The notes beneath the pieces were generated by a model, which saw only the letters and a program-made list of their open reading frames with translations, ran no database searches and had not been told where the DNA came from. The translations under genes were made by a program, and so were the position numbers. This document shows positions 52,351 through 62,885 of a DNA stretch of 64,000 nt, one piece after another. How positions within the stretch are numbered: the stretch's first letter is position 1; every line of letters starts with the position of its first letter. This DNA comes from Martinezella rhizogenes (GTDB lineage Bacteria > Pseudomonadota > Alphaproteobacteria > Rhizobiales > Rhizobiaceae). The stretch is taken from the NCBI RefSeq assembly GCF_000799715.1, contig NZ_JUHG01000011.1:620001-684000 (forward strand), given 5' to 3'.

Positions 52351-53814
52351 TTACGCGGCGCTGGTATCGAATAACGGCCTATCATGCTTGCGATTTGCGT
52401 GGTCGCAGATTGCCGACGCCACCTGCCCCGCGACGAAGACGCCATGCTCGACCACCTCCGGCAGGCCCATGAGTTCGCCGAACGTGCCCCGCGCCAGCGG
52501 CCCGGAAATGAACAGCGACGGTGCCACCGCGCCATCATCGCTTAGCGCCTGGGATGCCGCATTGCAGGCAAGACCGAGGCGCGTGGCATCGATGGCGAGA
52601 TAGCCAGCATCCGCAAGTGCACCAATCCAGCCTTGCGTCTCCAATATGCCGCGATGGCCCGGCCCTGTCGTCACCACGACCGCATCAAATTGACGGTCGA
52701 TGTTCCCGGCCGAGTGGCTGAGGCGGAGCCGGCAATCAATCGCCTCATCCTTTGTCTCCACGGATGCGACGGAGGCTGCGAGCACCTCCAGCCTGCCATT
52801 GCGAATCGCTTCCTCGCTGGCGGCCTCCACCTGTGGTGCCACACGGAAACGGTGCACGTCCCAGAAGGGCCGCAAATGCCGCACCACGCGCCGCCGTTCT
52901 TCAAGCGGCATCGCCCGCCACAAATCCTGGCCCTGCGCACGTACCTGATCGATGACGGCGTGCCAGCTCCGTCCCTCGGCTTCTGCCTCGCGAATGGTGG
53001 CACGCACAAGCCGCAACAGATCGAGCGCCGTGCGCGATGGGTGACTGACGAAATCGCCGAACAATTCCTGTCTCACCGGCGCATGGCCGCGCGAGCGCAG
53101 ACCACGTCTGGAGATGGCGGTGATCGGTCCCGTGTGACCGCGCAGGGTAAGGGAGGCGATGACGTCGGCGGAGGTCAGGCCGTTGCCGACAACGAGCACG
53201 CGATCGTCAGCGCGAATGGCGGCGACCGCATCCGGCCGCGTCGGATCGACGACGAAGCGCGGATGACCGGCCAAAGCGCGCCGCAGCGGCTCCGGCGGCA
53301 ACGGCGACGGATGGCTCGTCGCGATGACGAGAATATCCGCCTCCAGGCGCCGACCCGCTTCGCCACTGATCACCCAGCGATCATTCAGCCGCCGGACTTC
53401 GGCGGTCTTTTCGGCCACATGGGTGATGCGACCATCGTCGACGAAAGGCTGTACCATGTCACCGATATACCGGCCGAAAAGCGCGCGGCGCGGAAACAGG
53501 TTGCCATTCGCCGCGACTGCCGTCTCGTCGCCGACCAGTGCATCATTGGCTTCGATCCAGCGCTGAAAATGTTCGAGATCGTCGGGCAGCAGGCTCATCT
53601 TCGCCGCCGGCACATTGATACGGTGCGCGGGATCCTGGGTATCATAGGCAAGCCCCGCCCCCAGCCGGGCGCGTGGCTCGAAAATGAAAAGCTGACCGGG
53701 CTGCAGCCGCTGGCGCTGCAGCAAATGAAATGCGACCGCCGCGCCCGAAACGCCGCCGCCGATAATTGCGATGACTGGCCGATCATTCGACGGATCGTGA
53801 GAATCAGTGGTCAT
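52351..53814 (-). CDS. FAD/NAD(P)-binding protein, paralogue B
   Basis: 487 residues from ATG 53814 with GGAAGGA upstream. The Rossmann motif is IAIIGGGVSGAAVA (15-28), followed by LGAGLAYDT and VVGNGLTSADV for the second nucleotide. It matches paralogue A over its length (SRRGLRSRGHAP against SRRGFLPQSHT). It is likely an FAD-dependent oxidoreductase of the same sulphur-related neighbourhood. Confidence 0.83.
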   Translation of the reverse strand: MTTDSHDPSNDRPVIAIIGGGVSGAAVAFHLLQRQRLQPGQLFIFEPRARLGAGLAYDTQDPAHRINVPAAKMSLLPDDLEHFQRWIEANDALVGDETAVAANGNLFPRRALFGRYIGDMVQPFVDDGRITHVAEKTAEVRRLNDRWVISGEAGRRLEADILVIATSHPSPLPPEPLRRALAGHPRFVVDPTRPDAVAAIRADDRVLVVGNGLTSADVIASLTLRGHTGPITAISRRGLRSRGHAPVRQELFGDFVSHPSRTALDLLRLVRATIREAEAEGRSWHAVIDQVRAQGQDLWRAMPLEERRRVVRHLRPFWDVHRFRVAPQVEAASEEAIRNGRLEVLAASVASVETKDEAIDCRLRLSHSAGNIDRQFDAVVVTTGPGHRGILETQGWIGALADAGYLAIDATRLGLACNAASQALSDDGAVAPSLFISGPLARGTFGELMGLPEVVEHGVFVAGQVASAICDHANRKHDRPLFDTSAA

Positions 53815-54113
53815 CGCCAAATCCTTCCAGTCGGAGCGATCGCGCGGACGATCTTGGTGCCGCCAATCGCGCATGCTGAACAAGCATTATACTCTACAAA
53901 TTTTATTGACAATAGAATGCCGCGGCAAGCCGATGGTTCCCACAAGCAAGCGCAACAGCGGCAAAAGCCGATATCGCCTTTGCGAACAAATACTTCTTTG
54001 TGCTGCGCACAACAGCGCTATTGCACCGCAGGATGTAAAAACCTTGGCATACACCCAATAAAAGAACATACTAATGATTGTTCTGACTCATGTTCTCTGG
54101 GAGGAGAAACATC

Positions 54114-54221
54114 ATGGAACTGCTCCACATGCTATCCGCCTTCGACTATACGCTGATCCTGCTTCTGGTGGTGATCTTCGTCTTCAGCGTGATGGAAAGT
54201 GGCGGCCATAAGAGGCATTAG
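54114..54221 (+). CDS. 35-residue single-pass membrane peptide
   Basis: ATG 54114 follows GGGAGGAG at 54100-54107, a near-perfect ribosome site. The peptide (MELLHMLSAFDY) has one hydrophobic helix, TLILLLVVIFVFSVM, and a short basic tail GGHKRH. It is too short for most gene finders. The 299-base gap upstream includes AT-rich promoter-like sequence. From 54222 to 54518 I see no further gene. Confidence 0.6.
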   Translation: MELLHMLSAFDYTLILLLVVIFVFSVMESGGHKRH

Positions 54222-54518
54222 GTAAGCGCTGACACCAATGTCGATTGGTTGAACGCCTGGCGCGCACTGTCGCCCGCATTTTCGCGCTTTCCCTGCGAAA
54301 ATCTCCCAATCCTGACTTTAAAAAAGCGCGCCGACTAGCGTCTATATGGATGAAGCGGCTCATGCGTGATCATCTGATCGGCTTCTTCGGCCCGATCTGC
54401 AAGCTGATGATGGCTATAGCCTTATTGTCCTGAGATCCTGCAAACGAAAACCAAACACCAAAAAGAAAGGCTGCCAGGTTGAGCTGACGCCGTTATCCCT
54501 ATGTAATTCAGGAGAATT

Positions 54519-54594
<76 letters not shown>

Positions 54595-54800
54595 GTAACC
54601 GCTCGCTAGCGGTTTGAATGGCCATATAGATGGGATCGGTTTGATTGTCTAGCGGCCAGATGCATTATCATCAGGTCGACCTTCTCAAACCGATGATGCC
54701 TACAGCTTTACGGCGTTGAGTTCCCTCAAAGGAAAAAAATCACAAGGGAAGGCCGACAGCTTAAACTGACGCCTCTATCCCAATGTAACCTAGGAGAATT

Positions 54801-54876
<76 letters not shown>

Positions 54877-55001
54877 GTAACCGCTCGCTGGCGGTGTGAA
54901 CGGGCATATAAATAGGATCGGTTTGATTGTCTAGCGGACAGACGCATTTTCTTTGGTTATTCGTCAAAAAAATTTCGTATAATGAAAAAAACCAAATAAA
55001 A

Positions 55002-55919
55002 TCAAAGCTCAAGAATTCCGGTCGCAACACGTACCGCTTGACCGCCAATCCGCGCATTGGCGATCTCGCCGCCATCGACATCGATATGAAGGTGGATGAA
55101 GGACGGGCGACCCATCTCGACTCCCTGCTCGATGATAACGGGATGATGCCCATCCGGCAGCCGGTCGAACTGATGAATCGCGCCGGAGAGCGCGGCTGCG
55201 GCCGATCCTGTCGCAGGGTCCTCAACAATGCCCATTCCGACCGGAAACACGCGAGCATGAAACTTCGCCATGTGATTAACGGCACCGCGACAATAGACGA
55301 AGGCGGAGGCGAGCGCGCCATCGACGAAGGGGACCATCTTTTCCCAAAGCTGAAGATCGAACTCCAGCCGCTCGGCCGCTCCGATATCATGCACCGGCAC
55401 CAGCAGGAACGGCACGCCGGCGCTCCAGATCGAGGGTACGTGATTCTCGAAGCCGATCTCGGTGATCTTTAGGCTCAGCGCATTGGCGATATCGGCCTTG
55501 TCCAGCGGCAACACGATCTGCTGCGATTTTCGCGGCAGGTCGAACTCGGCAAAACTTGCTTTCTTCTGCCGGAGCCTGACCGCACAGCGCACCGGTCCCA
55601 CCCGCTCATCCAGCACCGAGACCAGATCGATTTCACCGCCATGACTGGCATGTGCCCGCTCGGCCAGCGCGATTGCCGTCCCGACGGTCGGATGGCCGGC
55701 GAAAGGCAACTCGCGTCCCGGTGTGAAGATGCGCAGGTTCGCCGTATGCGCCGGGTTCTGTGGCGGCAGAACGAAGACCGTCTCGGAAAGGTTCATTTCC
55801 TTGGCGATCGCCTGCATCGCCTCGTCGCTCAGGCCCTCGGCGTCGAAGATCACGGCCAGCGGATTGCCCGCGAGCCTGCTGTCGGTGAACACATCATAGA
55901 CACTGAAGCTGCGGGCCAC
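55002..55919 (-). CDS. PhzF-family isomerase-like protein
   Basis: 305 residues from GTG 55919, chosen because GGGAGGAG stands just upstream. An ATG at 55937 would place that site inside the gene. The PhzF pattern is [13 protein letters not shown] near residue 10, E39 in [23 protein letters not shown] near 68 and [12 protein letters not shown] near 230. These are the two halves of a diaminopimelate-epimerase-like fold. The reaction is unknown. Phenazine genes are absent. Confidence 0.88.
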   Translation of the reverse strand: MARSFSVYDVFTDSRLAGNPLAVIFDAEGLSDEAMQAIAKEMNLSETVFVLPPQNPAHTANLRIFTPGRELPFAGHPTVGTAIALAERAHASHGGEIDLVSVLDERVGPVRCAVRLRQKKASFAEFDLPRKSQQIVLPLDKADIANALSLKITEIGFENHVPSIWSAGVPFLLVPVHDIGAAERLEFDLQLWEKMVPFVDGALASAFVYCRGAVNHMAKFHARVFPVGMGIVEDPATGSAAAALSGAIHQFDRLPDGHHPVIIEQGVEMGRPSFIHLHIDVDGGEIANARIGGQAVRVATGILEL

Positions 55920-56003
55920 CCCTGGCTCCTCCCTCATATGACTTTAGACTGTACCTGCCATCCCTGCGCGCCCATTCATAACGGCAACACACTTGAGAGC
56001 AAG

Positions 56004-56756
56004 CTAAAGCTGCTCCCCGCGATCGAAGAACCATGCAAGGATCGGCAGCATCGCCACATTGTAGTGATGCGCCGTTGGATCCGCCGAACGGATCGCCACC
56101 GCATCGTCGATCTCCTTCTCCTCGTCCACCAGCATATGTGCCCTGATCTTTTCTAGCATCTCATCCGCCGTCCAGGGAAAGCGGAAGACACGGAACAGGG
56201 TGAGCGAACGATTCGCGTGTGCAGCGTAATAGCCGGGCTCCGCGGCGGCCTCGGTGAGGTCGAGGCCGGTTTCCTCCATCACCTCGCGCCGCATGTTACC
56301 CTCGACATCGCAGCGGCCGTCGACGATATCGTTTTCATCCATCGATCCCGCCGCGCAATAGACCTGGCCGGGATTGGAGGTGTGCTGCGCCATACGGATG
56401 GCGATGATTGCGCCATCGGAGGAGACCGCGACCGGAAAGGCGAAAACATGGAAGCCACCGCTGCGGTCTTTTTGTTTGCGCCACCACATAAATGTGGAGA
56501 ATTGCGTCACATAGGCTTCGCCCTGCACTCCCTGCTCGCTGACCGACAACCGGCGCTGAAAGATCATGCGGCCATCGTAGAGCGCTGGATTGGCGGCAAT
56601 CTCTATCTTCCAGTTGTCTCGTACCGCCTCGGCTTCGCCAAGATGAAAGGGATGGTCACCGGCAATCACCTTGAGATCGATGCGCGCGACCGGAAATACG
56701 GTCTTTTCCGGCGGCCAGCCGGCCATGTCGTTTTGCAATTTAAAAGCGGAGTTCAT
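56004..56756 (-). CDS. NUDIX hydrolase
   Basis: 250 residues from ATG 56756, whose ATGA overlaps the stop of the upstream nuclease gene. The NUDIX box ends in MRREVMEETGL near residue 160. The N-terminal 100 residues are an extra domain of unknown role. Probable substrates are nucleoside diphosphate derivatives. It is the last gene of the minus-strand operon, 84 bases upstream of the PhzF start. Confidence 0.82.
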   Translation of the reverse strand: MNSAFKLQNDMAGWPPEKTVFPVARIDLKVIAGDHPFHLGEAEAVRDNWKIEIAANPALYDGRMIFQRRLSVSEQGVQGEAYVTQFSTFMWWRKQKDRSGGFHVFAFPVAVSSDGAIIAIRMAQHTSNPGQVYCAAGSMDENDIVDGRCDVEGNMRREVMEETGLDLTEAAAEPGYYAAHANRSLTLFRVFRFPWTADEMLEKIRAHMLVDEEKEIDDAVAIRSADPTAHHYNVAMLPILAWFFDRGEQL

Positions 56757-57865
56757 AAGAGATCCAATGTCATGACGACGGGGCAATGATCGGAGGCCTT
56801 CGGCCTGTCCCAGCCCGTGCGCGGATAGCGTTCCACCTCCTGTCCGGGCGGAAAGATGGTGCGAAAGGGTTGCCCGGAACGGACGACGTCGGGCAACCGC
56901 GCCGCATTGGCGCGCGCCAAGGCCGGAGACAACCAAATATAGTCGAGCTGGCAGAGCCATTGCTCCTGCGGCCCGCGCGCGTGATAGAGAGTCCAGCGGT
57001 CGAGCTCGTCACGCCGCCGCATGACGTTTTCGACGAAACCGTCCTCGCTGAACACATCGAGCGCGCTCGCCTCTTCATCCCGGTGCTCGAAACGATAGCC
57101 AGTGTGGCGTGTGCCGATGACGTCGACACGTTCCTGATAGTCATTCATGTCGCCACAAATGGCGAAATTCTTGGCAGCCGTATGACCGGCGCCGAAACGG
57201 GTCTCGATGATGTGGCGCACCGCCAGCGTCTCGGCACGGCGCACCGGCATGGTCGACTGGCGGCCATCGACGCCCTCCCGCGCCGGGCCCATCGACTTCA
57301 GATGCACGACATAAAGCGAAAACGGCACGCCGCCGATGGTCAGGTCAAGCTCCAGGCAGTCGCGCTTGAAGATCTTGTCGTCCTCATGAAGGCCGAGCGC
57401 CGCTAGTTCGTCGGTGAACAGATCGAAATCGCGATAAGTCACCATGGCGTGACTTTTGATGTCGTTCAACACGATCGGCTGTCCGTCGCTCGTCTGCTCC
57501 CGCATCATCACGGCAACGTCGATACCCCTGGAATCATTGCCCTCGATCAGGAATTTCTGGCGATAGCCATTGCCGACCATGCGATAGAGATAGCCATATT
57601 CGAAGGCCTGCAGCGCCGCCATACTGTCGACTTCCTGCAGGCAGATGATATCGGCATTCGCATCGGCGATGGCGAGCGCCGTCATCTGCCGTGTGTCGTC
57701 GGTCGCGGCCACCACGCGGGCGGCTTCAAGCTGCTGGTAGATATTCTCGTTCTTCACATCGAACAGCTTCAGCACGCGGTCCTGCCGCAGCTGATTGCGA
57801 AAACCGGTGTAATCGAAACGGGTCAGCAGGTTTTCGACATTAAAAGTGGCAAGACGCAGGGACAT
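56753..57865 (-). CDS. endonuclease/exonuclease/phosphatase (EEP) family protein
   Basis: 370 residues from ATG 57865 (AGGGAC upstream). The EEP signature is seen in LATFNVENLL (5-14), ICLQEVDS near 75, VVHLKSM near 185, GDMND near 254 and a final SDHCPVV near 361. It is a metal-dependent phosphodiesterase or nuclease in the cytoplasm. It overlaps the NUDIX gene by 4 bases. Confidence 0.87.
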   Translation of the reverse strand: MSLRLATFNVENLLTRFDYTGFRNQLRQDRVLKLFDVKNENIYQQLEAARVVAATDDTRQMTALAIADANADIICLQEVDSMAALQAFEYGYLYRMVGNGYRQKFLIEGNDSRGIDVAVMMREQTSDGQPIVLNDIKSHAMVTYRDFDLFTDELAALGLHEDDKIFKRDCLELDLTIGGVPFSLYVVHLKSMGPAREGVDGRQSTMPVRRAETLAVRHIIETRFGAGHTAAKNFAICGDMNDYQERVDVIGTRHTGYRFEHRDEEASALDVFSEDGFVENVMRRRDELDRWTLYHARGPQEQWLCQLDYIWLSPALARANAARLPDVVRSGQPFRTIFPPGQEVERYPRTGWDRPKASDHCPVVMTLDLL

Positions 57866-57913
57866 GAAGCATTCCGGATTATGGGGATCGGGGGTTGGCT
57901 CGGTTCGCACATA

Positions 57914-58909
57914 TCAATCGGCCTTGGCAGTGACGGTCGATTTGAACTTGCCCATGAGATAGGGGCCTGAGAGCACCGGCGCGTATTTTGGCTCGTCGCC
58001 CGGTGGCAAGCAGGACGGCAGGCAGGCGATCTCGGCAAACCAGTTCGGCTGATGGAAGAAAGCCAGCGATTGGCGCCGCTGCATACCGCCCTCTTCCGGC
58101 GGCGGATTGACGACCCGATGCACGGTCGAGACCCAGCGATCATTCGTCCAGAGCGCCATCAGGTCACCGATATTGATGACGAAAGCACCCGCTACCGGCG
58201 GCACCTGCGTCCATTGGCCATCCGGAGCGATGATCTCCAGACCCTTGGAGCCCGGCTGCGGCAAAAGGATCGTCAGACTGCCGTAATCGGTATGCGCGCC
58301 GGCGCGCAGCTGGCCCGGCTGCGGCGCAACACGCTGCTCGGGATAGTTCAGGGCCCGGAGCGCGCTGATCGGCGTATCGACGTAACTGTCGAAGAAATGC
58401 TCGTCGAGACCGAGCGCCGTCGCAAAAACCCGCATGATCCGCCGCGCCAGATCCTCCATCGAACGGTAATAGGCCTTCCACGCGTCCACGAAGCCTTCAG
58501 GCCCTTCGGGCCAGATGGTAGCGGCATAGCAGAAGCCGAGCGCCTCGGGATCGGTCATATCAGGCGGCACGGCAAGCGGTCCGCCGTTGAAACTTTCCTT
58601 GAGATCGGGCGGCGTATCGACATTGCGCGACTTCGCCAATGCCTCGGTGCCGGGGCCGAGGTAGCCATAGGGATAGCCCGCATAAGGCGCCCTCACCCGC
58701 TGCTTGACGTCGGCTGGCCTATCGAAAAAGGCATGCGTCTTGGCCCAGACACTCTCGACAACGGCATCATCGACACCATGATTGGCGATCGCCAGGAAGC
58801 CGGTCGAACGGCAGATCCCGTCAACCTCGGTGCCAAGCCGCTTCTTCTCCTGATCGCCAGCCGCCTCGAAAGCGCCAAGGTCGAAAATCGGGAAGCTCTG
58901 GTCGGACAT
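57914..58909 (-). CDS. isopenicillin-N-synthase-type Fe(II) oxygenase
   Basis: 331 residues from ATG 58909. The DIOX_N domain is at the start (FPIFDLGAFEAAG), and the metal triad is the HTD of AGAHTDYGSLT near 208-214 plus the histidine of STVHRVVNP near 265. It would hydroxylate or oxidise a small molecule with 2-oxoglutarate and oxygen. It follows the ABC transporter ATPase by 88 bases, so the transported compound is a candidate substrate. Confidence 0.86.
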   Translation of the reverse strand: MSDQSFPIFDLGAFEAAGDQEKKRLGTEVDGICRSTGFLAIANHGVDDAVVESVWAKTHAFFDRPADVKQRVRAPYAGYPYGYLGPGTEALAKSRNVDTPPDLKESFNGGPLAVPPDMTDPEALGFCYAATIWPEGPEGFVDAWKAYYRSMEDLARRIMRVFATALGLDEHFFDSYVDTPISALRALNYPEQRVAPQPGQLRAGAHTDYGSLTILLPQPGSKGLEIIAPDGQWTQVPPVAGAFVINIGDLMALWTNDRWVSTVHRVVNPPPEEGGMQRRQSLAFFHQPNWFAEIACLPSCLPPGDEPKYAPVLSGPYLMGKFKSTVTAKAD

Positions 58910-58997
58910 GGCGCGACTCCCATTCTTGAGATCAGGCAAATCAAGCACAGGTGGAGGCAGCGAACAACCGTCTTGTCTTTCCGCTCTGCTGCATCGA

Positions 58998-60029
58998 TCA
59001 GAGCCGCCAAGCCGAGCGGATGGCGACGGCATAGGCATCGCCTGGCTTCACCGCATCACGACTATAGGCTCTCAACACCTGGCCGTCCGGCAGTGACAAC
59101 CGTAGCGCATAGCGCTCGCCCTCATAGAGAACGGAGTCTACCCGGCATCCGATACCCTCTGCATCGGCGACAACGTCCTCTGGTCGAACGAGGATATCGG
59201 CACGCGGTATATTCGCCTCCTGCCCGCTCCAGATCGTTTTCAGCGCCGGCCAGTCGATCGACCGCGGCCTGCCATCCGGAATGGCAAGCGACAGGATTGC
59301 GCCCTGACCGACCAATCCGCCGACCAGCCGCCCCTCAGGCCGCGCATAGATCTCCGCCGGTGCTGCGACCTGCAGCAACCGCCCCTCGGACATGACCGCG
59401 ACATCCGTCGCCAGCGCCATGGCCTCGCTCTGGTCATGGGTGACGTAGACCATGGTGGCGCCGGACCGCTGATGGAATTCACGGAACGTCTCCTCCATTT
59501 CCTTCTTCAGGTGACGGTCGAGATTGGCGAGCGGTTCGTCGAGCAGCACAACATCGGGAGATGTCACCAGGCAGCGCGCCAGCGCCACACGCTGGCGCTG
59601 GCCGCCGGAGAGATCGGCGGGCCGCCGTTCGGCATAATCCTCCAACCGCACCGTCGACAGCGCCTCGCGCACCTTCTGACGGTAGCGCTCACCGGAGATG
59701 CCGCGCACCTTCAGCGGATAACCGACATTGTCGGCAACATTCATATGCGGCCAGAGCGCGTACGACTGGAACACCATCGCCATGTTGCGCCGCTCCGGCG
59801 GCAGCGTATGGGCGGCATCAGCCAGCAAGCGCTCGCCGAGATGGATAGAACCATCCGTCGGCTGCTCGAAGCCGGCGATCATTCGAAGCACCGTCGTCTT
59901 GCCGCAGCCGGACGGCCCGAGCAGCGCCAGGAAACCGCCTTCGCGAACATCCAGCGACAAAGCATGGACGGCGGCGTGACCGCCCGTGCCGAAATCCTTG
60001 CTGACGTGATTGAGGATCAGCTTCGCCAC
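58998..60029 (-). CDS. ABC transporter ATP-binding protein (FbpC/PotA type)
   Basis: 343 residues with Walker A GPSGCGKTT (about 38-46), signature LSGGQRQRVALARCL near 136-150, Walker B VVLLDEPLANLD and switch histidine VTHD. A C-terminal TOBE-like domain follows. It starts within the last 13 bases of the permease gene. It drives the importer made with the permease and binding protein upstream. Confidence 0.92.
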   Translation of the reverse strand: MAKLILNHVSKDFGTGGHAAVHALSLDVREGGFLALLGPSGCGKTTVLRMIAGFEQPTDGSIHLGERLLADAAHTLPPERRNMAMVFQSYALWPHMNVADNVGYPLKVRGISGERYRQKVREALSTVRLEDYAERRPADLSGGQRQRVALARCLVTSPDVVLLDEPLANLDRHLKKEMEETFREFHQRSGATMVYVTHDQSEAMALATDVAVMSEGRLLQVAAPAEIYARPEGRLVGGLVGQGAILSLAIPDGRPRSIDWPALKTIWSGQEANIPRADILVRPEDVVADAEGIGCRVDSVLYEGERYALRLSLPDGQVLRAYSRDAVKPGDAYAVAIRSAWRL

Positions 60030-61711
60030 GGCACCACTCCCTTCGGCAGGCGCTTGGCCAGGATTTCCAGCAGCAGCATCATGCTGACGACCATGGCGAT
60101 GACGATGACCGACATGGCGGAGGCAAGATCGGAGCTGCCGCCGTCATCGAGATTGTAGATGACCACGCCCAGCGTCTGCGTCCCCGCCGACCAGAGCAGG
60201 GCCGAGACCGTCAGCTCGTTGCAGGCAATCAGAAAAACCAGGATCACCGAGGCCCCTGCCGCCGGCGCGATCAGCGGCACGATGATATCAAAGAGACGGC
60301 GAAAGAAGCCCGCGCCCGACAGACGCGCGGCCTCTTCCAGCGCGGGATCGAGCTGCAGGAAGGCGCTCATCACCGGCTTGAGACTGACGGCGAAATAGGC
60401 TGAGAAATAGGCAAGCAGAATGATCCAGATCGTGCCGTAGAGCGTAACGTTGAGGATCGGCAAAGGGGCCGCAAAAACAAGGATGAAGCAGACGGCGATA
60501 ATGATCCCCGGCAGCGAATAGGGGATCTCGATCAGGCCGCCGACGATGCGGCTCAGCATGTCCTTCCGCTTTGTCAGCGCATAAGCCGTAAGGATTGTCA
60601 CCGCTAGGAGACCAAGCGCCGTCGTTCCGGCCAGAAACAGGGAGTTGGAAAAGGCGGTGCGCGTCACCGTCTGGCGGAACAGGATTTCAGCAAAGGCATG
60701 CAGCGACGCCGTCTTGAAACTCAGAGGCACGCCATAGGCCGGCACCAGTGCTCCGGCGACCAGCGCGAAGAAGGGCGCGACCAGCATGATGAACAGGATC
60801 GCCCAGAGCAGCGGCATGGCAACAAGACGCCAGCGACCGAGCGAGAAGGCGGCGGATGCGCCGGACAGGCCGATCACCCGATAATCCCGCCCCTTCAACG
60901 CCCTGCCCTGAACTGCAAGGCCAGCGACCGAAATCATCGCGATCATCGCCGACAGCAGGGCGATATCGCCAAAGGTGCGCGGACCGAAGGTGGAGAATTT
61001 GGTGAAGATCAATGTCGATAGCGTGAAAATCGAAGCCGGTATTCCGAGGATCGCCGGAATGCCGAAATTGCCGACAGAGGAAACGAAGGCGATCGCAGCG
61101 CCGGCGATCATGCCAGGCAGTGACAGAGGCAGAATAATGTCGCGAAAGACGCGCAGCCCGGAAGCGCCTGACAATCTCGCCGCCTCGACGCCATCGCGCG
61201 GCAGCGCCATCAGCCCGGCTCGAAGCGCCAGATAGACCAGCGGCGCATGCTGCACGCCGTAAAGCAACGCAATGCCACCGACCGAATAGAGCGGTTGCGG
61301 CGAGCCGAGCGGTGGAGCGATATGCAGCGCCTTCAACAGCGGGCTCGATGGGCCGGACATCTGCACCCATGCCAGCGCCGTCACCTGCGGCGGGATCATC
61401 ATCGGCAGCACGAAGAGGAAGCCGAGCGGCCCCCTGCCCGGCATGTCGGTCAAAGTCAGCAGGAAAGCGAAGAGGCAGCCGAGCAGCACGGAAATCATCG
61501 TGCCGAGCACGGCCGTCTCGACGGTGTACCAAGCCGAACGCCAGAGGGCGGGATCGGTGATCAGCTCATAGGCGCCGCCGCGCAGCAGCGCCGCTATACC
61601 GGCCTCCGCCAGCCGCGCCAGCGGCAGCACGCTCAGAAGCATCACGATGGTGACGACAAAAGGAAACAGCCAGGCTGGCTGGCTGTTTCCCTTACGCATA
61701 TATCCGTACAT
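60017..61711 (-). CDS. ABC transporter permease (fused FbpB-type, two BPD domains)
   Basis: 564 residues with about 12 transmembrane helices and two permease domains. The EAA-type loops are EAARLSGASGLRVFRDIILPLSLPG (about 180-204) and EEAARLSGAGFFRRLFDIIVPLIAP (near 465-490). The fused form is typical of ferric-iron, thiamine or aminoethylphosphonate importers. It is the middle gene of binding protein-permease-ATPase. Confidence 0.92.
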   Translation of the reverse strand: MYGYMRKGNSQPAWLFPFVVTIVMLLSVLPLARLAEAGIAALLRGGAYELITDPALWRSAWYTVETAVLGTMISVLLGCLFAFLLTLTDMPGRGPLGFLFVLPMMIPPQVTALAWVQMSGPSSPLLKALHIAPPLGSPQPLYSVGGIALLYGVQHAPLVYLALRAGLMALPRDGVEAARLSGASGLRVFRDIILPLSLPGMIAGAAIAFVSSVGNFGIPAILGIPASIFTLSTLIFTKFSTFGPRTFGDIALLSAMIAMISVAGLAVQGRALKGRDYRVIGLSGASAAFSLGRWRLVAMPLLWAILFIMLVAPFFALVAGALVPAYGVPLSFKTASLHAFAEILFRQTVTRTAFSNSLFLAGTTALGLLAVTILTAYALTKRKDMLSRIVGGLIEIPYSLPGIIIAVCFILVFAAPLPILNVTLYGTIWIILLAYFSAYFAVSLKPVMSAFLQLDPALEEAARLSGAGFFRRLFDIIVPLIAPAAGASVILVFLIACNELTVSALLWSAGTQTLGVVIYNLDDGGSSDLASAMSVIVIAMVVSMMLLLEILAKRLPKGVVPWRS

Positions 61712-61728
61712 CGACTGTCCAGATCAGA

Positions 61729-62709
61729 TCAATTTGATCCGTAATAGGAGGAGAAGGTCTTCAGGTCCTGATCGGTGTTCTTCAGGGCTTCGGCAGCATT
61801 CAACGGCAAAACCTTGATGCTGTCACGCGCCGGGAAACCGGCGGGCAGCGCCATGCCGTTGCGGGCCGGGATATAACCGAGCTTCACGAAGCCTTCCTGA
61901 CCTTTTTCGGAGAGGACATAATCGACGAACTTCTTGGCGGCATCCGCATGCTTGGCGCTGGCAAGAATGCCGACCGGCTCGGTCACGGCCGAAACACCTT
62001 CGGTCGGAAATACGAACTCCAGCGGCGCGCCCTTGGCCTTTTCACGGATCGGCATGTAGTCGACGACCATGCCATAGGCCTTCTCGCCCGACGCGACCGA
62101 TTTCAGCACTGCGCCGTTGCCACCGGCGGCAACCGCGCCATTGGCAGCAAGGTTCTTATAGAAATCCCAGCCGAGGCTGCCGACGCCGGCGAGCGTCTGC
62201 GCATGGATGAGTGCCGCGCCCGAAGCAAGCGGGCTCGGCATGGCGACCAGACCCTTGGCTTCCGGCTTCGTCAGGTCCCGCCAGCTCGTCGGCTTCATCG
62301 AAGCGGCGGTGTTGTAGACGATGCCGGTGGTGATCAGCTTGGTGGAATAATAATAGCCGCCGGCGTCATAGAGCGCTGCATCGTAGTTCACCGCTTCCGG
62401 CGACTTGTAGGCCAAGAGCTTGCCGGCTTCCTTCAGACGCTCCAGCGTGACCGTGTCGGCAATCAGGAGAACGTCAGCAACCGGAGCGCCGGCCTGGATT
62501 TCCGCCTGCAGCTTGGCGATGATCTGCGGCGTGCCGTCGCGAACCCAATCGACCTTGATGCCGGGGTTGGCGGCCATGAAGCCATCGACGGTCGCCTGCG
62601 CATCGGCATTCGGCTGGCTGGTATAGAGGACGAGGTCGGCGGCGGCGGCCGAACCGGAGAAGAGAGCAACGACCAGGAGGCCGGCGAAAGCGGAAACAAA
62701 CGTCTTCAT
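61729..62709 (-). CDS. ABC transporter substrate-binding protein (FbpA-like)
   Basis: 326 residues with a signal peptide (TFVSAFAGLLVVALFSGSAAAA) and the mature start DLVLYTSQPNADAQATVDGF. This is the class D/F type 2 periplasmic binding protein of the iron/AEP/spermidine group. The conserved tyrosine pair of iron-binding FbpA is not obvious, though GGYYYST is present. The substrate is therefore open. Confidence 0.87.
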   Translation of the reverse strand: MKTFVSAFAGLLVVALFSGSAAAADLVLYTSQPNADAQATVDGFMAANPGIKVDWVRDGTPQIIAKLQAEIQAGAPVADVLLIADTVTLERLKEAGKLLAYKSPEAVNYDAALYDAGGYYYSTKLITTGIVYNTAASMKPTSWRDLTKPEAKGLVAMPSPLASGAALIHAQTLAGVGSLGWDFYKNLAANGAVAAGGNGAVLKSVASGEKAYGMVVDYMPIREKAKGAPLEFVFPTEGVSAVTEPVGILASAKHADAAKKFVDYVLSEKGQEGFVKLGYIPARNGMALPAGFPARDSIKVLPLNAAEALKNTDQDLKTFSSYYGSN

Positions 62710-62885
62710 GGAGCGTCCTCGACTGTGTGATCAGGAGCGTTCCTTAGACGTGCGGCTTAACATGATTGTGACAGTTCAATTTAGAGTGTCAGTACCGTTC
62801 ATACTATCATTCGACCTTGACCATCGCCGCCCCGCCCTATTTCCTAGCGCACGAATTTCAGATCTGATTTTTGGAGGATAAATCT

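Noticed and set aside
54245..54433. 62-codon frame before the first tRNA-Lys
   Set aside because: No convincing ribosome site and no recognisable domain.
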